Shown in pieces: positions 28,361 through 36,634 of a DNA stretch of 43,111 nucleotides. Within the stretch, counting starts at the first letter, position 1, and the number at the start of each line of letters is the position of its first letter. A program made the translations under genes and the position numbers. A model generated the notes under the pieces. The model was given only the letters and a program-made list of their open reading frames with translations. It did not search any database and had not been told where the DNA came from. This stretch comes from Bacteroidales bacterium (GTDB lineage: Bacteria > Bacteroidota > Bacteroidia > Bacteroidales > UBA4181): contig JAISOY010000165.1 in NCBI GenBank assembly GCA_031275285.1, positions 1 to 43,111 of the forward strand, in the 5' to 3' direction.

Positions 28361-29230
28361 ATGAAAAGATTTATTGTGGTATTTGTCCTGATGGCAGGGG
28401 TTACATCTGTGATTTGGTCCCAGAGGGGACAGGTTTTTGAAACACGCACGGTAAAAAGTACGATCCTTAAAGCAGACCGTAAATATTCGATCTATTTGCC
28501 TGCCGGATATGATCAGACAGACCTGAGTTATCCGGTATTGTATTTATTGCACGGAAGCGGTGATGATCACACCGGATGGGTTCAGTTCGGACAGGTGCAA
28601 CATATTGCTGACAAAGCAATTGAAGAGGGGAAAGCTGCTCCCATGATCATTGTGATGCCTGATGCCAATACCGGAACAAAGGGATATTTTAACGTTATTG
28701 ACGGTTCTTTCAATTATGAAGATTTCTTTTTTAAGGAGTTGATCCCTCATATCGAGAAAACCTACAGGGTTCGAACTGAAAGGCGTTACCGTGCAGTTTC
28801 CGGACTTTCGATGGGAGGGGGAGGAACTATTTTTTATGCCCTTCACCAGCCGGATATGTTTGCAGCTGCCGCTCCTTTGAGTGCAGCAACGGGTAACTGG
28901 GATTTTGAACAGTTCAAATCAAGGTACAATAATCAGGGAAATCTGACAGAACAACAGATGCAGGATTATTACAACCGGCATAGTATTGAAAATATCCTGA
29001 AAAATGCCGGACAGGAGGAGCTTAAGAAGATAAAAAGTGTCCGTTGGTACATCAGTTGTGGTGATGACGATTTTCTGTACGAAGGCAACAGCAGAATGCA
29101 CATTTTATTTCGTAAAAGCGAGGTATTCCACGAATACAGGGTAAAAGACGGCGGTCATACATGGACATACTGGCGGAATGAGTTGCCAATTGTAATGGAG
29201 TTCGTATCCAAATCCTTTACACAATTTTAG
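28361..29230 (+). CDS. Secreted esterase of the CE1/esterase D family
   Basis: The 289-residue alpha/beta hydrolase has a signal peptide (about 1-20, MKRFIVVFVLMAGVTSVIWS). Its features are the oxyanion-hole strand VLYLLHGSGDD (59-69), nucleophile S150 in GLSMGG, acid D in CGDDDFLY (235-237) and H266 in GGHTW. The pattern matches bacterial carbohydrate esterase family 1 (feruloyl or acetyl xylan esterase-like) and esterase D proteins. Secretion suggests removal of acyl or feruloyl groups from polysaccharides, but the substrate is not established. No polysaccharide utilisation locus surrounds it. The EamA transporter gene follows 32 bp downstream and is probably co-transcribed. Confidence 0.87.
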   Translation: MKRFIVVFVLMAGVTSVIWSQRGQVFETRTVKSTILKADRKYSIYLPAGYDQTDLSYPVLYLLHGSGDDHTGWVQFGQVQHIADKAIEEGKAAPMIIVMPDANTGTKGYFNVIDGSFNYEDFFFKELIPHIEKTYRVRTERRYRAVSGLSMGGGGTIFYALHQPDMFAAAAPLSAATGNWDFEQFKSRYNNQGNLTEQQMQDYYNRHSIENILKNAGQEELKKIKSVRWYISCGDDDFLYEGNSRMHILFRKSEVFHEYRVKDGGHTWTYWRNELPIVMEFVSKSFTQF

Positions 29231-29262
29231 CAATAGGACCGGGGAAGTTTATCTGAAACAAT

Positions 29263-30135
29263 ATGTTACTCACAGGAATTGCGGTTTTACTGAGGATCTT
29301 AACCAATCCGTTGGCGAATGTCTTCCAGAAGCAACTGACCAACCGCGATCATCATCCGCTTTTTATAAACTTTCTCACATTTTTCATATTAAGTGTTGTT
29401 TGTATCCCACTTGCTATTCATGTCGGATGGTTTTCATTTTCCTACGACTTCTGGTTGTATTGTTTGTTGATGGGGCTGATGGGATCCATTGGCAATGGGT
29501 TTCTCATTAAGGCACTTCAATCAGGGGATTTGTCTGTATTGGGGCCCGTCAATTCCTATAAATCGGTGGTAGGGATCATTGTCGGTTTTTTCCTTCTTGG
29601 TGAAGTGCCCGGTTGGTGGGGTGTATTGGGAATAGTACTAATTATCTGGGGCAGTTATTTTGTATTGGACACTACGAAAGAACGTTTTTCCTTCAGGCTT
29701 TTGAAAAGGAAAGATATTCAATACCGGATATGGGCCATGCTACTCACTGCAATTGAAGCTGTATTTATCAAAAAGATCATCCTGTTGTCTTCCACTACGG
29801 TTTCATTCATTGTATGGTGTTGGTTTGGAGCTGCTTTTTCATTCTTATTGCTGTTTGTCAATCACGTAAAGTTGAAAGACGGTTTAAAACGTCTGAAAAA
29901 GAAGGTGATCCCTCTGTACCTGTATCTGGTGCTTTGTATAGGTGTAATGCAATATACCACTAACTATGTTTTCAACCATATGGAAGTGGGGTATGGGCTG
30001 GCTCTTTTCCAGCTTTCTACCATTGTAAGCATATTCCTTGGTTATCATGTTTTTAAAGAACAGGACATTGTGAAAAAACTGATAGGATCTGTGATTATGG
30101 TAGCAGGATCGATAATTATTATTCTCTTAAAATAG
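29263..30135 (+). CDS. EamA/DMT superfamily transporter
   Basis: This 290-residue inner-membrane protein has about ten hydrophobic helices in two EamA halves (about 1-135 and 150-290). The typical half-end pattern LGPVNSYKSVVGIIVGFFLLGEVPG (in parts, about 94-118) recurs in weaker form near the C terminus (ALFQLSTIVSIFLGYHVFKEQD). DMT-superfamily members export or import amino acids, nucleotides, sugars and other metabolites; the substrate cannot be assigned. It lies 32 bp after the esterase gene and converges with the second ZIP gene. No terminator hairpin was found in the 30136-30294 gap. Confidence 0.85.
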   Translation: MLLTGIAVLLRILTNPLANVFQKQLTNRDHHPLFINFLTFFILSVVCIPLAIHVGWFSFSYDFWLYCLLMGLMGSIGNGFLIKALQSGDLSVLGPVNSYKSVVGIIVGFFLLGEVPGWWGVLGIVLIIWGSYFVLDTTKERFSFRLLKRKDIQYRIWAMLLTAIEAVFIKKIILLSSTTVSFIVWCWFGAAFSFLLLFVNHVKLKDGLKRLKKKVIPLYLYLVLCIGVMQYTTNYVFNHMEVGYGLALFQLSTIVSIFLGYHVFKEQDIVKKLIGSVIMVAGSIIIILLK

Positions 30136-30294
30136 ACATTTAGCAAAAACGTAGCTAGCAGACAAACTGATATATCAATAACTCCTTCGTTTCAGGGCTA
30201 TCCTTCATCTAACTAAGTAATGATCATGAAAACAGTAAATGCAAAGCGATAGAATAAAAGTGTTAGGAGTATCTGAATTTGTTTTCTATTTGTT

Positions 30295-31050
30295 TCAAAA
30301 TAATTTACTAAGAAAAAATGCCGTCATAAAGCCGACCACAGTAACTAATGCAATGATCCGTCCGCCATATCTGAAGGCTTCTGGAATCATTGTATCACAA
30401 AGCATGGCCAATATCGCGCCCGATGCGAATGCCATTATAGCCGCATGAAAAGATTCAGGGGCATTACCTAGAAAAAAATAACCGAAAACTGATGCCAGGA
30501 TAGTAATAATGAGTGTTGTGATCCATAAGGCTATTATTTTTTTATTGGGCATGCCAGCCATTTTCATCCCTAAAGTTCCCGATATTCCTTCAGGCAGATT
30601 GCTCAAAAAAACAGCTATAATAAAAACGATTCCTGTTGTACCACCTGCAGCAACTGATGCCCCAACAACAAAAGACTCAGGGATCCCATCAAGGAATGTA
30701 CCTAATAAGATCGCTGTACCTGAGTTATTTTCCATTCCGTTCTTTTTCTCTTGTTCCGAGATACCATGGACGTGTTTTCGCCAATGCCCGCCTTTAGAAT
30801 CGACCAGGTAATCGCCACCAACAAATACAATGGCTCCTGCCAGGAAACTTAATCCGACAACAACAGCACTGTGGGATTTTTCAAAAGCTTCAACCATTAA
30901 ATCTATTGATAGGGCTGATATTAAAACTCCTGCGCCAAAAGCCATTATAAGAGCGGTTGTTTTGTTTCCTATCTTCACAAAAAGTCCGAAAATTGCTCCT
31001 ATAAGTATTGCTGAACCTGAAATAAATCCCCAGAATGCTGCTTCAAACAT
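30295..31050 (-). CDS. ZIP family transporter with non-canonical metal-site motifs
   Basis: Read from ATG 31050, this is a 251-residue membrane protein with about eight hydrophobic segments and the ZIP fold; a TTG 12 codons upstream (31086) is an alternative start. The two core motifs differ from those of the ZupT-type protein in this window. TM4 has LDGIPES instead of HNxPEG, and TM5 has SNLPEG instead of HNxPEG, so both leading histidines are missing. The loop between TM3 and TM4 is His-containing (GGHWRKHVHGISEQEKK). A TAATTTTG box (31084-31091, minus strand) could be its promoter. Transport of a metal is plausible, but its identity and even the transport activity are uncertain. Confidence 0.8.
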   Translation of the reverse strand: MFEAAFWGFISGSAILIGAIFGLFVKIGNKTTALIMAFGAGVLISALSIDLMVEAFEKSHSAVVVGLSFLAGAIVFVGGDYLVDSKGGHWRKHVHGISEQEKKNGMENNSGTAILLGTFLDGIPESFVVGASVAAGGTTGIVFIIAVFLSNLPEGISGTLGMKMAGMPNKKIIALWITTLIITILASVFGYFFLGNAPESFHAAIMAFASGAILAMLCDTMIPEAFRYGGRIIALVTVVGFMTAFFLSKLF

Positions 31051-31170
31051 AAGTATGTAAATTTTGAATAATGTAATAAAAAACAAAATTAACTAATTGT
31101 TTGTAAATGAAAAGGAAAAAGGTAAATTCCTTTATTTTTGAAAATGAGGGCGTATGATGAGATCTATCTT

Positions 31171-31746
31171 TTATTCTAGTTTGTTCAATTCCTTCAATTC
31201 TTTAGTTGTATCAACCAATGTGTGAATATGGTTTGAAGACCAGTGGAAAATAAAACAATCTATCGCAATACCAACAGGGATTAGCAAAAGCATCAATACC
31301 TTGGCAAAATGGGATAAAGGATAAGCAAAGAGTAAACTCACTACCAAAATAAAAACTAACACATAACATATCAAATATGACCAAACAGTAAGTTTCTTAT
31401 AGGATGATACCTGTCTATACAATATAGGCACAGATTCATCTAATTTCATTTTTGTAAGTTTTAGATAAGAAATAATATTCAGAGTGCTGGCAACCAGTAA
31501 TAAGATTACAACTTGAATACTTATTAATGGCGCTCCATGAATTACAAAAACACTATAGTATATCATTCCTACTGCAAATAAGAGGAGAAAGATAGAAGTG
31601 GACTTATCTGCAGCGACCAATCTCTGCCATGTTGTTCTACGTCGGCTCTTCAAAATATAGGCAAGTGTTTCTTTATTAGCTAATGTACTTGCCGACATTT
31701 TTTCGTTTAACTCTTTCCAAGCTAATTTCATTTCATCTTGTTCCAT
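31171..31746 (-). CDS. Four-TM protein encoded with an ECF sigma factor
   Basis: The 191-residue protein has a charged cytosolic N-terminal region (about 1-48; MKLAWKELNEKM, then YILKSRRRTTWQRLV). Four membrane helices follow (about 50-69, 74-94, 120-142, 147-168), with a Lys/Glu-rich tail. It starts 10 bp after the ECF sigma gene, so it is probably its membrane-bound partner or anti-sigma factor, though it has no zinc-binding anti-sigma motif and no FecR-type periplasmic domain. I infer the role from the arrangement only. Similar small membrane proteins often follow ECF sigma genes in Bacteroidota. Confidence 0.7.
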   Translation of the reverse strand: MEQDEMKLAWKELNEKMSASTLANKETLAYILKSRRRTTWQRLVAADKSTSIFLLLFAVGMIYYSVFVIHGAPLISIQVVILLLVASTLNIISYLKLTKMKLDESVPILYRQVSSYKKLTVWSYLICYVLVFILVVSLLFAYPLSHFAKVLMLLLIPVGIAIDCFIFHWSSNHIHTLVDTTKELKELNKLE

Positions 31747-31756
31747 AACTAATGTA

Positions 31757-32227
31757 TTAAATATTTGACATTTGTTTTAACTTTTCCTTCACTCTGCATA
31801 AACGAACCGATACGTTTGACTTAGATAATTGTAAGATTGAGGCTATCTCTTCATAGCTTTTTTCGTCCAGCCATAATAAAATGAGTGCACGATCCATTTT
31901 GTTAAGTTTTTTTATAAGGGTATATAATTCCTGAAGTTGGTTACTATCTTTATCTTCATAAACATTCAAACCCGTTTCTATTGGCACCAATTGCATTTTA
32001 CCTCTTTTTCTTAAATCACTGATACAGGTATTTAAGCAAATACGGTAAATCCACGTGGATACTTTACATTCTGATCTATAGTTTGGGTATGCCAACCATA
32101 GATTCATCAATGACTCCTGAAAAAGATCATTCAGATCCTCTTTGTTGCTAGCATACATCAAGCACACTTTGTAAATTATCGATTGATATGGATCTATCAG
32201 TTCTATAAATTCAGTTTCTCTTTTCAT
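31757..32227 (-). CDS. ECF-type RNA polymerase sigma factor
   Basis: The 156-residue protein has sigma-70 region 2 (about 8-75; DLNDLFQESLMNLWLAYPNY and STWIYRICLNTCISDLRKR) and region 4 (about 100-152; LDEKSYEEIASILQLSKSNVSVRLCRVKEKLK) with a helix-turn-helix. It lacks regions 1 and 3, as is usual for ECF factors. It is the first gene of a two-gene unit with a four-TM protein 10 bp downstream. The TonB receptor/DUF4249 pair lies upstream on the same strand, but a 424-bp gap with a strong hairpin separates them, so the two units are probably transcribed independently. Confidence 0.93.
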   Translation of the reverse strand: MKRETEFIELIDPYQSIIYKVCLMYASNKEDLNDLFQESLMNLWLAYPNYRSECKVSTWIYRICLNTCISDLRKRGKMQLVPIETGLNVYEDKDSNQLQELYTLIKKLNKMDRALILLWLDEKSYEEIASILQLSKSNVSVRLCRVKEKLKQMSNI

Positions 32228-32571
32228 TTATTGCATTTGCTTTTTTGTAATTAGTCGCAAAACTTATAGAAAAACTACATCAAAGTGAATAATTATTGTG
32301 TCCCACGGAATACAAGTCAGTTTTTTATGTAATTATGGGAATTCCGAAACATCTCGCTGACCCTAAAAACAAAGATACGACTACTCATCCAGTTCTAAAA
32401 AAGAGAAATAAATAATGTGGATAAGTTTTCTGTGTTGGAATATAATCGTAACTTTCTATTTGAAAGAATTATTTGATAGTATTGCACCGCAAAACACTGA
32501 AATACCAATGGTTACTAATTTGTTACCTCTATTTTTCAATCGGTTAAGTCAAGCCGATCAAAATCTAAAAT

Positions 32572-32631
32572 ACAATACGACTGATTTTTATCAAACAAAA
32601 AATCAGCCGTATTGTACAATATTGTTTTTTT
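32572..32631. terminator. Long hairpin between the DUF4249 gene and the sigma factor gene
   Basis: ACAATACG plus CTGATTTTT (32572-32589, one unpaired base in between) pairs with AAAAATCAG plus CGTATTGT (32598-32615), giving 17 bp with a single mismatch. On the plus strand it is followed by a short palindrome (ACAATATTGT, 32616-32625) and a T run to 32631. It lies 20 bp beyond the DUF4249 stop codon, so it most likely ends the receptor transcript coming from the minus strand. Nothing else was recognised in 32228-32571. Confidence 0.7.
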
Positions 32632-32651
32632 AGCTCTATAAAATGAAGAAT

Positions 32652-33512
32652 CTAGGGTTTCACTAATCCGGCTTCTACAAAAGTGCTTTTTCGCCTACTT
32701 GAATAAGCTGTAAAGAAACCGGCTACCGGAGTCATATCGGATGGTGTCATTCGTTGTATGTTCGTACCGACATTAGCAGGAGGACCACTGAAAAGCGGGA
32801 TGGAAGCCCCGACTTCGGACTGGGCTTTATAGATATGGTCATAAAATTCCTTAGTGATCACATCCATTCGTAATGTAATTTTATTGCCTGTTAAGAGGTC
32901 GTCTTTTTCATCATCAAAGAAAAAATAACAGGTTAATCCCTCAACTTCTTTATCTCTGTTGATATACTCGTCGGAAATAGTATAGAATTTATACAATGTG
33001 TCCATCAGGCTTTTATTTTCATTGTATACATTATACTTATAATAATTGGCAGATGTTCCGATTTTGGCGCTGAATGCTAATTCAATGGCTTTGGAAAAAG
33101 CGGTGGATGGACGAAGAACAACAGTATCCAATATGATAGATGCTGGTAAATAGGAGGTAGCGCCATAAACCTGTCCTTCAACAGAAACGCTCAATGAATA
33201 TGTTTTCCCTTCAATTCCGTATACATCAGGAGTTGTCAGATAAAGACCCGGTTCGTCATCACTTTCGGACAGGATATAGGTTTTATCATCATCACTGATG
33301 GATACTTCTGCATTCCTGATTCCTTCGGGTTTGGTGGTGGCAAAGAAACCGTTTGACCGGGTGATTTTGATGGAATGTTGCATGGTATCAGTCGTGATAT
33401 AACCATAAATGACCAGATAGGGGGTTGAAGCTTCCGTGTCGATATCAATTCGGGCGGTACACGAATAAGTCATTGTTATGATAATGAAGAAATAAAAAAT
33501 AGAACGATACAT
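32652..33512 (-). CDS. DUF4249 lipoprotein partnered with a TonB receptor
   Basis: The 286-residue protein has a lipobox (TMTYSC, C18) and the DUF4249 pattern: an early LVIYGYITTD strand, then ITRSNGFF and a beta-rich body with KTYSLSVSVEGQVYGATSYLP (in parts). It ends with the ATPSD-like VGTNIQRMTPSDMTPVAGFFTAYSSRR region. DUF4249 lipoproteins are regularly encoded beside a TonB-dependent receptor in Bacteroidota and are thought to work with it at the outer membrane in a way analogous to SusD, but the ligand is unknown. It lies 20 bp after the receptor gene. The lipid anchor and pairing are seen directly; a binding role is inferred. Confidence 0.88.
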   Translation of the reverse strand: MYRSIFYFFIIITMTYSCTARIDIDTEASTPYLVIYGYITTDTMQHSIKITRSNGFFATTKPEGIRNAEVSISDDDKTYILSESDDEPGLYLTTPDVYGIEGKTYSLSVSVEGQVYGATSYLPASIILDTVVLRPSTAFSKAIELAFSAKIGTSANYYKYNVYNENKSLMDTLYKFYTISDEYINRDKEVEGLTCYFFFDDEKDDLLTGNKITLRMDVITKEFYDHIYKAQSEVGASIPLFSGPPANVGTNIQRMTPSDMTPVAGFFTAYSSRRKSTFVEAGLVKP

Positions 33513-33532
33513 AATATGAATATTTTGCTGGT

Positions 33533-35908
33533 TTAAAATGTGAAATTCCAGGTAACGGAAGGGACAATAGAAAATAGATAAAGCATTTCCGCATAAGTTA
33601 CATCCGGTTTTTCTTTTTCCTGTTTAAAATAAATGGTCCATGGGTTTTTCCGGGCATAAGCGTTATATATGGAAAAATTCAGCTCGTTTTTTAAACGGCT
33701 CCCGGGTTTGGACAGATTCCATGTGACGGATAAATCCAGACGGTGATAGTCGGGATAACGATATTCATTACGACCGGAATAAATCGGGACGTATTGGTTT
33801 TCCATTTCGTATCTTCCGGTCGGAAAGGTTACAGGATTTCCGGTAGCATATACCCAGTTACCTGAAATAGTCCATTTATGAGACAATTCATAGGTGGCAA
33901 CTAGAGATATATTATGCGGCTTGTCATAGGGAGAACGGTACCATTCCCCGTTATTGATCTCATCGATTTTTCTTTTGCTGTGGGACCATGTGTAGCTGAT
34001 CCATCCGCTGAGCTTACCTGAGTTTTTACGAAGCATGAATTCCGTCCCATAAGCGTATCCTTTACCGAACCGTACTTCTTGTTCCAGGTCTTCATTGGCC
34101 ATTAATTCGGCATGATCTTTAAAATCAACTACATTTTTCATGTTTTTGTAGTACAGTTCGACAGAAGCCTCCCATGCATTATCGGAAAAATTCCGGAAGT
34201 ACCCCAAAGCGTATTGGTCGCACAGTTGGGGTTTAATATTCGGGGAAGCCTGGAACCAGACATCCAGGGGTGAACCTGCGGTAGAATTTGATGCGAGTTG
34301 AATATACTGTACAGTCCTTGCATAACTTGCTTTCAGTGAGTATTTTTCATTGAATTGATATAGCATCCCCACGCGTGGCTCCAGCTGGTTTTGATGATGG
34401 TAGATTTTCCTTTTTTCAATTGTTTTGATCTCAGTTACCTGATAATCATCCAGATATTTGATCTCTTCACCGTTGCTGATGTTCTGGAACAATCCCCAGC
34501 GAAGCCCGTATTTCAGGGTAAGGTGATCTCCGATACTGCTCTCGCTGGCGATATAAATGGCATGCTCTGCTGCAAATTCTTTTGGGAAAAGTACTTTTTG
34601 AAGTATGGAATTGTCGCTTTTTCCACCACCTTCGCCAAGACTGAACCTGTGAAAAACAAAATTATACCCGAATTTTAGATGATGTTTGGGGTTAAGATGA
34701 TAGGATAGATCTGCTTTAAAACCGTAATCCTGCATTTGTGATTTCCAATATTCATCGATCGTCGAACCGAAATTGGTATCCATGTAATAATCATAAAAAC
34801 TACCTATCAATGAGAAGTTAGAGAATAATTTCGGAGAAAAGGTATGGTTCCAGCGGAAAGTAAGCGTTTTGTTCCCGAACTCTATTCCGGCCAGGCCTGC
34901 TGCCGAAAGTACATCCTTACCGAAATAACCGGCCAGGAAAATCCGGTTATTGTCATTGATCCGGTAATTCAACTTGGCATTCATATCATAGAAATAAAGT
35001 TTGGTTTTCCGCAGGTCCTTGTCGGTAGACATTTTCAGAAAAAGATCGGCATAAGTCCTGCGCCCGGATAAGAGAAAGGTCAATTGATCATTGCCTATCG
35101 GTCCTTCCAGAGTGAGACGGCTGGAAATAAGCCCGATACCTCCTGTACCTGAAAAACGCTGATTATTACCGTTCCTCGAACGAATATCCATAACGGAAGA
35201 CAATCGTCCTCCGAATGTTGCCGGGATATCACCCTTATAAAGTTTTACATCGCTGACAGCATCATTATTGAAAACAGAGAAGAATCCCATCAGGTGTGAC
35301 GCGTTATATACCGTTGCTTCATCCAGTAAAATCAGGTTCTGGTCGTGTCCGCCTCCCCTGACGCTAAATCCGGAGGATCCTTCAGCAGTGGATTGTACAC
35401 CCGGAAGTAATTGTACGGCTTTGATCACATCTACTTCTCCCATCAGGGCCGGAATACTCTTGATGGTTTTTGAAGAAAGCCTTTCCACACTCATTTCAGG
35501 TTTGGATACATTGATATTCTTAGCTTCGGCAGAAATGATCACTTCTTCCAGCTCGGTTTCATTGATATCTAATGAAATATTCATTTTCAGATCGCCGGAT
35601 AATTGTAATGGTATATCTTTATAGGTGTATCCTACAAAAGAATACCTCAATGTGTATTTGCCTTCCGGGAGGCTGATAGAATAAAACCCATATGCATTGG
35701 TTACTGCTCCTGTTGATGTACCCGGAATAGAGACGGTGGCACCGATCAGGTCTTCACCATTACTGCCATCGGTAATACTTCCGCTAACAGTATATTTTTT
35801 TTGTGCATGTACGTTAATGGTTAAAAATAACCCTAAAAAAATGAATTGACAGATATTACTCAAAGACATTAAGCACCCAGTGCTATTTGTTGTTTTCTTA
35901 AATCGCAT
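33533..35908 (-). CDS. TonB-dependent outer membrane receptor with N-terminal CarboxypepD_reg domain
   Basis: The 791-residue protein has a long N region (MRFKKTTNSTGCL) before a signal peptide that ends in VHAQ (about residue 36). A CarboxypepD_reg-like domain follows (about 40-115; GSITDGSNGEDLIGATVSIPG and GFYSISLPEGKYTLRYSFVGY, in parts), then a plug (about 130-245; VIKAVQLLPGVQS, GFSVRGGGHDQNLILLDE) and a beta-barrel to a terminal WNFTF. It imports a ligand through the outer membrane with TonB energy; the ligand is unknown. The first 13 codons and about 50 bp upstream belong to a repeat found twice elsewhere, so ATG 35869 (residue 14) is an alternative start. There is no STN domain, so sigma/anti-sigma signalling through the receptor is not expected. 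Confidence 0.93.
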   Translation of the reverse strand: MRFKKTTNSTGCLMSLSNICQFIFLGLFLTINVHAQKKYTVSGSITDGSNGEDLIGATVSIPGTSTGAVTNAYGFYSISLPEGKYTLRYSFVGYTYKDIPLQLSGDLKMNISLDINETELEEVIISAEAKNINVSKPEMSVERLSSKTIKSIPALMGEVDVIKAVQLLPGVQSTAEGSSGFSVRGGGHDQNLILLDEATVYNASHLMGFFSVFNNDAVSDVKLYKGDIPATFGGRLSSVMDIRSRNGNNQRFSGTGGIGLISSRLTLEGPIGNDQLTFLLSGRRTYADLFLKMSTDKDLRKTKLYFYDMNAKLNYRINDNNRIFLAGYFGKDVLSAAGLAGIEFGNKTLTFRWNHTFSPKLFSNFSLIGSFYDYYMDTNFGSTIDEYWKSQMQDYGFKADLSYHLNPKHHLKFGYNFVFHRFSLGEGGGKSDNSILQKVLFPKEFAAEHAIYIASESSIGDHLTLKYGLRWGLFQNISNGEEIKYLDDYQVTEIKTIEKRKIYHHQNQLEPRVGMLYQFNEKYSLKASYARTVQYIQLASNSTAGSPLDVWFQASPNIKPQLCDQYALGYFRNFSDNAWEASVELYYKNMKNVVDFKDHAELMANEDLEQEVRFGKGYAYGTEFMLRKNSGKLSGWISYTWSHSKRKIDEINNGEWYRSPYDKPHNISLVATYELSHKWTISGNWVYATGNPVTFPTGRYEMENQYVPIYSGRNEYRYPDYHRLDLSVTWNLSKPGSRLKNELNFSIYNAYARKNPWTIYFKQEKEKPDVTYAEMLYLFSIVPSVTWNFTF

Positions 35909-35960
35909 TGATCAAATAGATTACGGTTATTAAATATGACATTAAATTTATTGGTATATT
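35871..35960 (-). repeat. Copy A of the dispersed ~90-bp leader repeat, at the TonB receptor start
   Basis: On the minus strand this copy covers about 50 bp upstream and the first 13 codons of the receptor gene. Its core CGTAATCTATTTGATC, then ATGCGATTTAAGAAAACAAC, matches 50 of 57 bases in the copy at 3878-3934 and 48 of 57 in the copy at 36066-36153. Identity is as high upstream of the ATG as within the coding part. Confidence 0.75.
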
Positions 35961-36065
35961 GGTTTTGTTTATTTCAGCATTATTTACTTACTAATGATGC
36001 AGTATCTGATTTTGGTGGCAGTAGATATCTGTTTTTATTTTTTATTCGTAAAAGTACGGATAAAT

Positions 36066-36153
36066 AAGCACTCAATACTATTTGTTGTTTTCTTAAGTTG
36101 CATTGATAAAGTGGATTACGTTCATAAATCATCACATTAATTGTTTTATTATT
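36066..36153 (-). repeat. Copy B of the dispersed leader repeat
   Basis: This copy lies 195 bp upstream of the receptor copy and in the same orientation. Its ATG opens a short frame, MQLKKTTNSIECL followed by nine residues and a stop. There is no signal peptide or receptor sequence behind it. It could be a duplicated regulatory segment or a decayed gene start. Confidence 0.7.
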
Positions 36154-36219
36154 ACTAAATAGAGTGCTCAGAACAACAAAATATGATGACTGTGAAAGCA
36201 GATAACCATCCAATTTCTT

Positions 36220-36490
36220 ATTACTAATGCGAATCAAGGGTTGAATAAAGGAGGTCTGAAAGACTTCAATGTGAATAACCACGGGTGTAACCCATGGAAA
36301 AAATGGACAATATGTTATGGTGTCCCCGAAGGGGGCGAATATCATACTAACACCGTTTGCCCCCTTCGGGGACACAAAAGAAGGTGATCTTCCAGCCACG
36401 GGTGTAACCCGTGGTTATTCATATTCAATCCCTTCGGGATATCCGATAAAATCGCAACATTCATTTCAACCCCTGATTCACATTACTAAT
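36220..36490. repeat. Composite palindromic element with 26-bp terminal inverted repeats
   Basis: Ends at 36220-36245 and 36465-36490 are inverted copies of ATTACTAATG/ATTAGTAATG-type sequence matching at 23 of 26 positions. Inside are two direct copies of CCACGGGTGTAACCCGTGG (36279-36297, one mismatch, and 36396-36414), each a hairpin with a TGTAA loop. A perfect 16-bp inverted pair TGTCCCCGAAGGGGGC (36321-36336 and 36359-36374) has arms that are themselves palindromic, and the hairpin ATCCCTTCGGGAT lies at 36428-36440. I recall similar CACGGGTGTAACCCGTG and CCCTTCGGG motifs as scattered REP-like repeats in Bacteroidota. No coding function is visible. The remainder of 35961-36634 shows only the repeat copy above and AT-rich DNA. 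Confidence 0.7.
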
Positions 36491-36634
36491 AAATTTAAGA
36501 TTTTTTATTTTTCTGATAATTAGGGTTTTATCTTTTCAATGCAATTGTTGGAAAAAAATCCTGTCTAAATGATATTACCTGATGCAGCAAAATGAAAAAA
36601 ACATCGTCTTATAGTCATAACCTTAATTAATTAA

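Noticed and set aside
32415..32633. A 72-codon plus-strand frame between the sigma factor and DUF4249 genes
   Set aside because: Its 3' third lies in the long hairpin, it has no homology signal, and no promoter was seen upstream.
31171..35908. A FecI/FecR-type signalling unit formed by the ECF sigma factor and the TonB receptor
   Set aside because: The receptor lacks an STN domain, no FecR-like gene is present, and a strong hairpin separates the two transcription units.
35980..36399. A 139-codon minus-strand frame upstream of the receptor gene
   Set aside because: It runs through the palindromic element and repeat copy B and does not follow the frame of the conserved ATG in the repeat.
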